Source: Bacillota bacterium
Lineage (GTDB): Bacteria; Bacillota; Limnochordia; Darwinibacteriales; DTU012
Assembly (NCBI GenBank): GCA_012521805.1
Contig: JAAYLQ010000075.1
Coordinates: 1 to 22,378, forward strand
DNA length: 22,378 nucleotides
Direction: 5' to 3'
Both the position numbers and the translations under genes were made by a program. Under the pieces are notes generated by a model, which saw nothing but the letters and a program-made list of their open reading frames with translations, was not told where the DNA came from and did not search any database. The number at the start of each line of letters is the position of its first letter. The first letter of the stretch is position 1. Of this stretch, positions 1 to 5,786 are shown piece after piece.

Positions 1-99
1 GAGCGCCGTCGTCATGGGAGTCTGAGAGACAAGCCTCCCAGAGAATACCACAAAGCAATCATGAGAAACGATTTGAAACCTGAAGTTATTGCTGCATAA
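1..99 (+). pseudogene. IS3-family transposase (OrfB), 3' end only
   Basis: Frame 1 is open from the first base to a TAA at 97-99 and encodes 32 residues. It contains ERRRHGSL followed by a PPREY stretch. This matches the C-terminal pattern of IS3-family DDE transposases (R-x-HGSL/SSLG ... TPxEY), which follows the catalytic Glu. The piece is cut by the window edge, so I cannot tell whether the full transposase is intact. It reads toward the MarR gene. The call rests on a short motif only; I cannot see the DDE triad. Confidence 0.6.
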
Positions 100-125
100 T
101 GTCCAAAGTTAGGGGTTTGAACCGA
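1..125 (+). mobile_element. right end of an IS3-like insertion sequence
   Basis: Directly after the transposase stop, at 99-121, is a TGTCCAAAGTTAGGGG-type stretch. It resembles the inner part of IS3-group right inverted repeats, which often begin TGTCC/TGTCT, run through A/T, then GGGG. The exact outer end is not resolvable because the left end lies outside the window; 125 is an estimate. Two damaged genes lie within 2.6 kb, as expected of a turnover-prone strip. Confidence 0.45.
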
Positions 126-169
126 TATTGACGCTTACGATAAAACAGACAAGAAGTAATGCACTCTGT

Positions 170-200
170 TCCCCTTACTGTCAAGGCAAGGGGAGTTTTT
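170..200 (+). terminator. rho-independent terminator after the IS element
   Basis: TCCCCTT at 170-176 pairs perfectly with AAGGGGA at 188-194 across an 11-nt loop. A five-T run follows at 196-200. It would stop read-through from the insertion sequence into marR. Confidence 0.7.
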
Positions 201-209
201 AAATCCCTA

Positions 210-238
210 TTGACACCAAACTGGTTTCCTGGTAAAAA
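210..238 (+). promoter_or_regulatory. candidate marR-esterase promoter with small palindrome
   Basis: TTGACA at 210-215 is a perfect -35. A weak -10 (TAAAAA, 233-238) follows at 17 nt. The spacer contains the palindrome ACCA-aac-TGGT (215-225), which sits where a MarR-type repressor could block polymerase. The -35 is clear from sequence; autoregulation is inference. Confidence 0.4.
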
Positions 239-279
239 AATTAACATGCAAAACTATTAAGTAGGGAAATAAAAAAGGG

Positions 280-768
280 GTGACAGATATAAAAGAGCAT
301 AAAGGCTTCCGTTTGCTGTATTCCTGTTTAACCATGAGAAAACAGCTGAACAAACTGATCAGCAGCGGCAGTCTATCCCTAGGCGAGTATCTTATCCTGC
401 GGAATGTATGGCTGTCAAAGAGTGAGTTGTCTAGTAATGTTCGCCTGGGAACGATCAAAGCAGCAGATTTATCCGAGTTGCTGGAAATGTCTCGTCCTTC
501 AATAACCCGGATTCTCAATGGCTTGGAAAAACGGGGGTTGATTACACGCACTATCGATCCAAACGATAGAAGGAGCATTAACATCGGGTTGACAGAGGCC
601 GGCACTGAAGCACTCAAACTGGCAAACAGAAAGATCTTGAATTTTGCTGAAAGAGTTGTTGAATCATTAGGTGAATCAGATACAGACAAATTAATTGCAT
701 TAATCGAGAGACTTACTATGATTTACGAAAAACTGCAAGATGAAAACGGAGGAAGCAATAATGGATAG
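280..768 (+). CDS. MarR-family transcriptional regulator
   Basis: A 162-residue protein with the MarR winged-helix layout. An N-terminal dimerisation helix (about 10-40) is followed by a helix-turn-helix (about 62-90, with ADLSELLEMSRPSITRILNG) and a wing carrying the conserved D-x-N-D-R-R signature (IDPNDRRS). A C-terminal dimerisation helix follows. MarR proteins are usually dimeric repressors released by small phenolic or hydrophobic ligands. The start is GTG 280; the ribosome binding site is weak, and the nearest later Met at 334 has none. Its stop codon lies inside the start of the downstream esterase gene (8-nt overlap), so the two are translationally coupled. The esterase may act on, or be induced by, the same ligand; that is inference. 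Confidence 0.9.
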   Translation: MTDIKEHKGFRLLYSCLTMRKQLNKLISSGSLSLGEYLILRNVWLSKSELSSNVRLGTIKAADLSELLEMSRPSITRILNGLEKRGLITRTIDPNDRRSINIGLTEAGTEALKLANRKILNFAERVVESLGESDTDKLIALIERLTMIYEKLQDENGGSNNG

Positions 769-1642
769 ACGGATTGCACTCTTCATTGCGGTAACAGTTG
801 TGTGCTGCCTGTTTGGAGCGCCGCATAGTGTCAGGAGCAGAACTTTGCAGGCAATTGGTGAAAACAGAAATGTGAAGCTCTTGCAGGAGCTTAATCACAA
901 TTGGACGCTCCCCTCAGACTACTCGCTGGAAATAGTGGAAGTTAATGGAATCACAATGGAATGGGTTCAGGCAGTTGATACAAAACCAGGCAAAGTGATT
1001 CTCCAACTCCATGGGGGAGCTTATACCCGCTCTTTAAAGGACAACGGCACAACTTATCGGCGGGCAGCGGTTAAATATGCAGAAATCAGTGGAGCTGCAG
1101 TTTTGACTGTCGATTACCGAGTGGCTCCACAAAATCCTTACCCAGCGGCATTGGAGGATGCTGTCCTGGCGTATCAATGGCTTCTTGATCAGGGTTATCG
1201 CCCAGAGAACATTATTTTTGCAGGTGATTCTGCAGGAGGCGGACTTGTCCTGGCGACCGCCCTTTATCTAAGGGATAACCAGATGCCGATGCCTGCAGCT
1301 TTGATTACCATGTCCGCCTGGACAAATCTTAATTACAAACGCATGATTCCTTCCTATGTAGGTAATGACCGGGCTGACAATCCGTATATATCACCCATTT
1401 ATGGTGAGTACCATGGCTTTCCTCCAATGCTGATGCAGGTTGGGGGAGCTGAAGTGCTGTTAAATGATACTATTGAGACTGCACAGAACGCTGTGAAAGC
1501 AGGGGTTTCAGTACAGCAGACAACCTATCCTGGCATGTTTCATGTATTTCAGATGCTGTTTCCAGAGTTACCCGATGCTAATGCAGCATGGAATGAAGTG
1601 GAAGTATTTATCAATGAAATTTTCGGAGAAATAATGGATTGA
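761..1642 (+). CDS. exported alpha/beta-hydrolase esterase (HSL family IV-like)
   Basis: A 293-residue hydrolase in the hormone-sensitive-lipase/family IV style. The oxyanion-hole motif is HGGAY (84-88), a variant of HGGG. The nucleophile is Ser157 in GDSAGG, and the likely acid and base are Asp236 and His261 (MFHVF). Residues 5-20 form a hydrophobic segment after two Arg residues, typical of a signal peptide or signal anchor. No lipobox is evident because the residue before each Cys is not G, A or S. I chose ATG 761 because GGAGG lies 8 nt upstream; an in-frame ATG at 740 has no such site. The gene overlaps marR by 8 nt. Such enzymes hydrolyse short acyl esters; the substrate here is unknown. 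Confidence 0.88.
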   Translation: MDRRIALFIAVTVVCCLFGAPHSVRSRTLQAIGENRNVKLLQELNHNWTLPSDYSLEIVEVNGITMEWVQAVDTKPGKVILQLHGGAYTRSLKDNGTTYRRAAVKYAEISGAAVLTVDYRVAPQNPYPAALEDAVLAYQWLLDQGYRPENIIFAGDSAGGGLVLATALYLRDNQMPMPAALITMSAWTNLNYKRMIPSYVGNDRADNPYISPIYGEYHGFPPMLMQVGGAEVLLNDTIETAQNAVKAGVSVQQTTYPGMFHVFQMLFPELPDANAAWNEVEVFINEIFGEIMD

Positions 1643-1698
1643 TAGTTATCGGAAGGAATATTAAATTGGCGCAATAGCTGTTGTGGGGGTGAAATATT

Positions 1699-2000
1699 TT
1701 GATCCACCGGACAGCTGAAGCTGGCATTTTCATTGGAAACAAAAACTATTGGAACAAGGGCTATGGTACTGAGGCGATGAAGCTGCTGCTTGATTATGGT
1801 TTTAATCTCCTGAATTTAAATAACATCATGTTGAGCGTATATTCCTCCAATCAAAGAGCAACAAAATCTTATTTGAAGTGCGGCTTTAAGAAATCGGCAG
1901 GCTAGAAGCAGTTATTATAGAAAATAAGAAATACGATCTCATTTATATGGATATATTAGCAAGCGAGTTTGAGGGGAAGATACCTGATCTAGTCGACTGA
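1699..2000 (+). pseudogene. GNAT N-acetyltransferase remnant, N-truncated and frameshifted
   Basis: The frame from TTG 1699 encodes the C-terminal half of a RimJ/RimL-type acetyltransferase, including the acetyl-CoA loop pattern YWNKGYGTEA and the following SVYSSNQRATKSY-KCGF motif. It stops early at TAG 1903. Restoring one base near 1886-1893 (TTTAAG to TTTAAAG) joins it to an open frame that continues as EIGRLEAVIIENKKYDLIYM and ends at TGA 1998-2000, giving the normal GNAT C-terminus. The first roughly 80 residues of the fold are absent upstream. The gene therefore carries two lesions and is very unlikely to be active. A GGGGGTG stretch before the TTG is probably fortuitous. Confidence 0.8.
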
Positions 2001-2020
2001 AAGGTGGTCTTAATGCGAAC

Positions 2021-2608
2021 ATGGCTGTATTTGAGGAAATCAAGCAGGCAATAATGAATGATCCGATGAACCGTGGGTATACTGCAAGGGGAATAGAACC
2101 TCTATTCAAAGCTTCGAAGGATGCCAGAATAGTCATTGTTGGGCAGGCGCCGGGGCGCAAAGCCGAGGAGACTAGGCTCTATTGGAATGATCTAAGTGGG
2201 GATCGGCTGCGGGAGTGGCTAGGCATGACTCGAGAGGAGTTCTACAGTACTGATTGCATTGCCCACCTGCCAATGGATTTTTACTTTCCTGGCAAAGGTG
2301 AATCTGGTGATTTACCGCAGCGAAAGGGATTTGCTGAAAAATAGCATCCACTTTTATTAGAGGAAATGCCGCAGATTGAAACAATTATTCTTGTGGGAAG
2401 CTACGCTCAGAAATATTATCTAGGGAAACGGCGCAAGAAAAATTTAACAGAAACCGTGCGAAACTTTCGCGAATTTTTTCCAAAATATTTTCCACTGGTT
2501 CATCCTTCGCCACTAAATCTTGGTTGGTTTAAACGAAACCCATGGTTTGAGGAAGAGGTTATACCCATTCTCAAAAAGACGGTAGTAGACTGCTGTAGAC
2601 AACAATAG
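2021..2608 (+). pseudogene. uracil-DNA-glycosylase-family gene with in-frame amber stop
   Basis: Two open segments (2021-2344 and 2345-2608) lie in the same frame and are separated only by TAG at 2342-2344. Read through, they give a 195-position protein of the UDG superfamily (COG1573-like). The N-terminal active-site motif is VGQAPGRKAEE (about 46-56) and the C-terminal motif is VHPSP. The context is FAEK-stop-HPLLLEE. Relatives have Trp before the HP, from memory, so a TGG to TAG change at codon 108 is the simplest explanation. The downstream half has no other lesion, so the loss looks recent. ATG 2021 follows AAAGGTGG at about 12 nt. Such enzymes excise uracil or related bases from DNA. 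Restart at ATG 2366 would give only the C-terminal part. Confidence 0.8.
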
Positions 2609-2682
2609 GGTTTCCTTTCATTAGACTCTTCCCATGGAATGCTAGATATGCATGAGATGAGATGCTAATGTCGGGAAACCCT
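2607..2682. repeat. 76-nt two-segment inverted repeat
   Basis: AGGGTTTCC (2607-2615) pairs with GGAAACCCT (2674-2682). After a 3/3 internal loop, CATTAG (2619-2624) pairs with CTAATG (2665-2670). This leaves a 40-nt apical region. The outer arm overlaps the stop codon of the glycosylase pseudogene. It is followed by GTTTATATT, only a weak U-tract. It could be a 3' processing or termination structure, a small RNA, or a remnant of a miniature inverted-repeat element. I cannot decide between these. Confidence 0.5.
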
Positions 2683-2802
2683 GTTTATATTATCGCCGAA
2701 TCAACTTGGGATATACTGTAAAAAATCTCCAAATATTTATCTGGAAAGTTAAGATTAATTTAACAACAAAGGGTATGATTGAAAAAATTTGCTTGCAAGA
2801 TC

Positions 2803-2834
2803 TTGACCAAGCGGTTAAACTGCTTTAATATAAT
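2803..2834 (+). promoter_or_regulatory. candidate atp operon promoter
   Basis: TTGACC (2803-2808) is followed by TAATAT (2826-2831, 17-nt spacing) and by an overlapping perfect TATAAT (2829-2834, 20-nt spacing). A second TATAAT lies at 2849-2854 without a good -35. One of these probably starts the atp transcript, leaving a leader of about 170 nt. Confidence 0.4.
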
Positions 2835-2974
2835 AGCGTAAACTTATTTATAATAGTGAATTTAGTCCAGTGAATACTCCTGGATTATTATAGCATGTAT
2901 ATTGTGAAATTAAACACAAACTTAAAACAGCCTTGTTTGCACCTCCACAGTTATCATGGTAAGATTTTAAAAAA

Positions 2975-2991
2975 ATGCGGCTTGCCCGCAT
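2975..2991. other. leader hairpin before atpZ, terminator-like on the minus strand
   Basis: ATGCGG (2975-2980) pairs with CCGCAT (2986-2991) across a 5-nt loop. On the minus strand the stem is followed by a run of seven T, the form of a rho-independent terminator. No minus-strand gene ends here, so it may block antisense transcription or act as a leader structure on the plus strand. Confidence 0.4.
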
Positions 2992-3013
2992 GGCAGCGAG
3001 GGGTATGGAGATC

Positions 3014-3238
3014 GTGGCTGACGAGAAGAATAAGAAAAGACGGCACAGTAATGGTGACACTCTGCGGGCTTTGGCCTATTTTTCGCAGGTAGGCATTACT
3101 ATGGCAGCAACAATTATAGTTGGTGTGCTGTTAGGTAAGTACCTCGACCGCTGGTTGGGGACAGACCCTTGGCTGCTTTTGATCTGCTCTCTGTTGGGCG
3201 CTGGAGCCGCAATCAAGTCTCTGTTTAGAGATTTCTAG
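3014..3238 (+). CDS. atpZ: AtpZ/AtpI-family protein, ATP synthase accessory subunit
   Basis: A small membrane protein of 74 residues from GTG 3014. A charged N-terminus rich in Lys and Arg is followed by two transmembrane helices. The family pattern YFSQVGITMAATIIVG...GKYLDRWLGT is clear, and the protein ends near RDF. AtpZ sits in front of atpI in many Firmicute ATP synthase operons and is implicated with AtpI in ion supply or assembly of the membrane rotor. Start choice: GAGGGG lies 10 nt before GTG 3014 and gives the usual family length. The frame is open back to ATG 2975, but that start falls inside a hairpin and has no ribosome site. First gene of the atp operon. Confidence 0.85.
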   Translation: MADEKNKKRRHSNGDTLRALAYFSQVGITMAATIIVGVLLGKYLDRWLGTDPWLLLICSLLGAGAAIKSLFRDF

Positions 3239-3251
3239 AAAGAGGGAAGGC

Positions 3252-3632
3252 ATGAAGTTATCTAATTTGGCTAAGCGGATGATTGTGGCGATCCTGATTG
3301 TAACGCTGGTTTGTCTGATTGGATCTGTTGTCTATTATCGTTCTTTAGGTTTTTTCCCATTTTTGCTTGGTCTTGTGTTGGGCTCGGGAGTGAGTATAGC
3401 CAAAGTTATACTGCTTGAACGTGCTGTAGATAAGGCACTTTCAATGGATAAGGAGCGAGCCGGAACTTATGTCAGTATCCATCATTTATTTAGACTTCTG
3501 CTTACTGGCATCGCATTGTTTATCGGGGCCGTGGTGCCCCAGATCAGTTTGTGGGGTGCAGCGGCAGGAATCTTTGCTTACCAGGTTGCTCTGTATACCT
3601 CAAATTTTCAGCTGAATGAAACAAAACATTAA
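3252..3632 (+). CDS. atpI: ATP synthase subunit I
   Basis: A 126-residue protein with four predicted membrane helices (about 9-30, 32-54, 79-97 and 99-117), the AtpI architecture. Between helices 2 and 3 is a charged loop with LLERAVDKALSMDKERA. AtpI proteins act as chaperones for assembly of the c-ring and are important in Na+-ATP synthases such as that of Acetobacterium. GAGGGAAGG before ATG 3252 is a good ribosome binding site. It lies 13 nt after atpZ and 23 nt before atpB, within the operon. Sequence identity in this family is low, so the call rests on topology plus position. Confidence 0.85.
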   Translation: MKLSNLAKRMIVAILIVTLVCLIGSVVYYRSLGFFPFLLGLVLGSGVSIAKVILLERAVDKALSMDKERAGTYVSIHHLFRLLLTGIALFIGAVVPQISLWGAAAGIFAYQVALYTSNFQLNETKH

Positions 3633-3655
3633 TTTGGGGGTGATAGGTCATCGAT

Positions 3656-4339
3656 TTGCTCAATGTGGATAATATATGGGTTGTTTACGTTGCTGGTGTC
3701 GAGATTTGGATAACCGAAACAATTCTCAACACATGGATAATCATGTTATTCCTGATTGGACTAGCTGTAATCGCACGAATCAAATTCAAAAGCTTTCAGG
3801 AAATTCCGCGAGGATTTCAAAATGCAATCGAAGTGGTTGTGGAAATATTTGATAACTTCGCGGTCAGCACTATAGGTCCAACGCTGTCTTATTTAGCACC
3901 CTGGTTTTTTGCAGTCTTTGCTTTAATTTTGTTCAGTGCTCTGTCCAGTATTTTTGGTTTGAGGGCACCCACAGCTGATTGGGCAACTACATTCGCCCTT
4001 GCCCTTGCTACTTTTGGATTAATGGTAGCTATGGGGCTAAAATACCGCAGAGGTGCTTATCTTAAAACATACATCGATCCTCACTGGATTTTCTTTCCCA
4101 TGAATTTAATTGGAGAACTGGCTAAGCCTGTAGCTTTAAGTTTTCGTCTCTATGGTAACATGCTGTCGGGCACAATTATCTTAACGCTGTACTATGCCCT
4201 TACACCGAGATTTGTGCAGATAGGCATACCCGCATTTCTGCATGCCTTTTTTGATGTGCTGTTCGGAGCACTGCAGACCTATATTTTTGTGATCATCAGC
4301 CTGATGTTTATCAGACTTGCGGCGGACGATAATTGGTGA
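3656..4339 (+). CDS. atpB: ATP synthase F0 subunit a
   Basis: A 227-residue polytopic membrane protein forming the stator side of the ion channel. The essential Arg is R164 in LSFRLYGNMLSG, equivalent to E. coli aArg210, which faces the c-ring carboxylate. The N-terminal segment through FQEIPRGFQNAIE and the C-terminal AFFDVLFGALQTYIFVIISLMFI are typical of the family. The start is TTG 3656, with GGGGGTGAT about 11 nt upstream; an in-frame stop precedes it closely. It lies between atpI and atpE, the standard order. Confidence 0.95.
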   Translation: MLNVDNIWVVYVAGVEIWITETILNTWIIMLFLIGLAVIARIKFKSFQEIPRGFQNAIEVVVEIFDNFAVSTIGPTLSYLAPWFFAVFALILFSALSSIFGLRAPTADWATTFALALATFGLMVAMGLKYRRGAYLKTYIDPHWIFFPMNLIGELAKPVALSFRLYGNMLSGTIILTLYYALTPRFVQIGIPAFLHAFFDVLFGALQTYIFVIISLMFIRLAADDNW

Positions 4340-4388
4340 CATCAAAAATGATACAGGAAAAAGATAAAACGATTGGAGGAATTTATCT

Positions 4389-4661
4389 ATGGAAAACTTA
4401 GGAATTGTTATTGGGTTGGTTCACATTGCGGCTGCTATTGCACTCCTAAATGGGGTATTTACCACATTTGGTCAAGCACGGGTTGCAAGTCAGGCTATTG
4501 AGTCAATGGCTAGACAGCCTGAAGCCGCAGACAGCATCAGAAGTGCAATGTTTATTGGACTAGCGTTTGCTGAGACTTCCGGTATCTATGGGCTTTTGAT
4601 TGCTATTATCATGCTGTTTGCTAATCCGCTGGTAAATACACTTATAAACTTAATCAGCTAA
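4389..4661 (+). CDS. atpE: ATP synthase F0 subunit c, with Na+-binding signature
   Basis: A 90-residue hairpin of two membrane helices joined by the polar loop ARQPEA. The ion-binding carboxylate is Glu62 in AFAETSGIYGLL. Aligned to the Ilyobacter tartaricus Na+ c-ring, the ligand set is present: Gln29 (Gln32), Glu62 (Glu65), Thr63 (Ser66), Ser64 (Thr67) and Tyr67 (Tyr70). Known proton c-rings usually lack the hydroxyl next to the Glu, so Na+ coupling is likely. Helix 1 is odd: the usual GxGxGxGxG packing repeat is reduced to NGVFTTFGQAR, with Phe24, Phe27 and Arg31. GGAGGAA precedes ATG 4389. Ion choice is inference from residues, not measured. Confidence 0.95.
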   Translation: MENLGIVIGLVHIAAAIALLNGVFTTFGQARVASQAIESMARQPEAADSIRSAMFIGLAFAETSGIYGLLIAIIMLFANPLVNTLINLIS

Positions 4662-4704
4662 TTATCGGATTAATTGAAGCAGACGAAAGGGGGGCCATAT
4701 TAAT

Positions 4705-5256
4705 TTGCAAAATCTGATCTTTTTGGCTCAAGCGGTGCCCGATGGGCGTGTATTTGGCCTTGATTCCCAAACCCTAATCCAGATTGGCATCCAGTTACTA
4801 AACGCAATTCTGCTTGCTGCAGCTTTGGGTTATCTGCTTTATAATCCGGTTAAAGAGTTTATGCAGAAGCGCACAGATAGAATTCAAAAGCAGATGGACG
4901 ATGCAGAGGCAGCTAAGGCTAGAGCAGAGGAGCTGATTGCTGAGTATAAGCAGAAGCTGAGTGAGATTGATCGAGAACGGGAAGAAATCTTTGAGGCAGC
5001 TCGTCTTCGGGCTGCGGAGGAAAGAAAAGCAATTATTGCAGAGGCCAAGCAGGAGGCTCTCGAACAGAAGCAGCGCGTCTCAGAAAGCATTGCTGCTCAA
5101 AAAGAACGTTTAAAAGAAGAAGCTCGTCTGTATATTATTGAGGCAGCTTCCCTGATGGCAGAGAAGTACATTGCCCAGACAATTGACGACCAGATTCAGG
5201 ACAAGTTGTTTGCTGAAGCTTTGGCCCAGCTGGAGGAAGCGCAATGGCTGCACTAA
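4705..5256 (+). CDS. atpF: ATP synthase F0 subunit b
   Basis: A 183-residue peripheral-stalk subunit. One membrane helix (about 22-46, ending in the conserved YNPVKEFMQKRTDRI) leads into a long, highly charged coiled coil rich in Glu, Lys, Arg and Ala. The start is TTG 4705, with AAAGGGGGG about 10 nt upstream. The 3' end overlaps atpH by 13 nt, which implies translational coupling. Length is slightly above the usual 160-170 because of a longer N-terminus before the helix. Confidence 0.95.
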   Translation: MQNLIFLAQAVPDGRVFGLDSQTLIQIGIQLLNAILLAAALGYLLYNPVKEFMQKRTDRIQKQMDDAEAAKARAEELIAEYKQKLSEIDREREEIFEAARLRAAEERKAIIAEAKQEALEQKQRVSESIAAQKERLKEEARLYIIEAASLMAEKYIAQTIDDQIQDKLFAEALAQLEEAQWLH

Positions 5257-5786
5257 AGGACAGATACGCAAATGCACTTTTAGAAATTTCTGATGAGAAC
5301 GGCAGTTTGGAACGGGATTTAGAGCAGGCAATCATTTTGCTTGATACGCTAAAAGGCGATGAGGTTAAGGGGTTTATTGAGCATCCCCATGTGCCAAATG
5401 CCGCCAAACAGCAGTTTTTCAATGATGCTTTTTCCGAGTGGATTTCTGAGCATCTCATGAATTTTCTCTATCTGGCGGTGCGGAAGAACAGGGAATCATA
5501 CCTAGTACCAGTTTTGACAGAATTTATCGCTCTGGCCAAAAGGCGTCTAGGTAGAATTGAGGCGAAGCTTGTTTCTGCCAAGCCGCTGACAGAAGCACAG
5601 ATCGAATCGGTCCGCAGGGTCTTAGTAGAGAAAACTAAGATGCAGGTTGAGCTGGAAGCATCAGTCGATCCAGATGTGATTGGTGGATTTTATGTACTTG
5701 TTGACGGACAAATTTTTGATCGGACGGTGCGCTCCGAACTGAATCTGATGAGAGAACACTTGAAGAGAGGGGGTTGCGCATGGTAG
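5244..5786 (+). CDS. atpH: ATP synthase F1 subunit delta
   Basis: A 180-residue delta subunit (OSCP homologue), which ties the b-stalk to the top of the alpha3beta3 head. The N-terminal helical domain starts MAALKDRYANALLEI. The C-terminal domain carries the typical pattern of V-x-S-A-x-P-L and a late IGGFYVLVDGQIFDRTVRSEL stretch. GGAGGAAGCGC before ATG 5244 is a strong ribosome site located within the end of atpF. The 3' end overlaps the atpA start by 7 nt. Confidence 0.95.
   Translation: MAALKDRYANALLEISDENGSLERDLEQAIILLDTLKGDEVKGFIEHPHVPNAAKQQFFNDAFSEWISEHLMNFLYLAVRKNRESYLVPVLTEFIALAKRRLGRIEAKLVSAKPLTEAQIESVRRVLVEKTKMQVELEASVDPDVIGGFYVLVDGQIFDRTVRSELNLMREHLKRGGCAW

Larger units (their letters stand above)
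2683..3013 (+). other. gene-poor leader region upstream of the ATP synthase operon
   Basis: No convincing gene is present. The stretch is A+T-rich and holds candidate promoter elements near 2803-2834 and a hairpin at 2975-2991. It also holds an 18-codon frame at 2775-2828 (17 residues, starting MIEKICLQDLDQAVKLL). That frame resembles the first strand and helix of a GNAT protein but then stops. Confidence 0.5.

Noticed and set aside
2342..2344. Amber codon as pyrrolysine or another recoding event
   Set aside because: TAG is used as an ordinary stop by neighbouring genes (marR, atpZ, atpH), relatives have Trp here, and a GNAT pseudogene lies beside it. Simple nonsense mutation is more likely.
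2775..2828. Short frame of 17 residues as a leader peptide or gene
   Set aside because: AAAGGGT directly touches the ATG, leaving no spacing, and the frame overlaps candidate promoter elements. More likely a chance frame or gene remnant.
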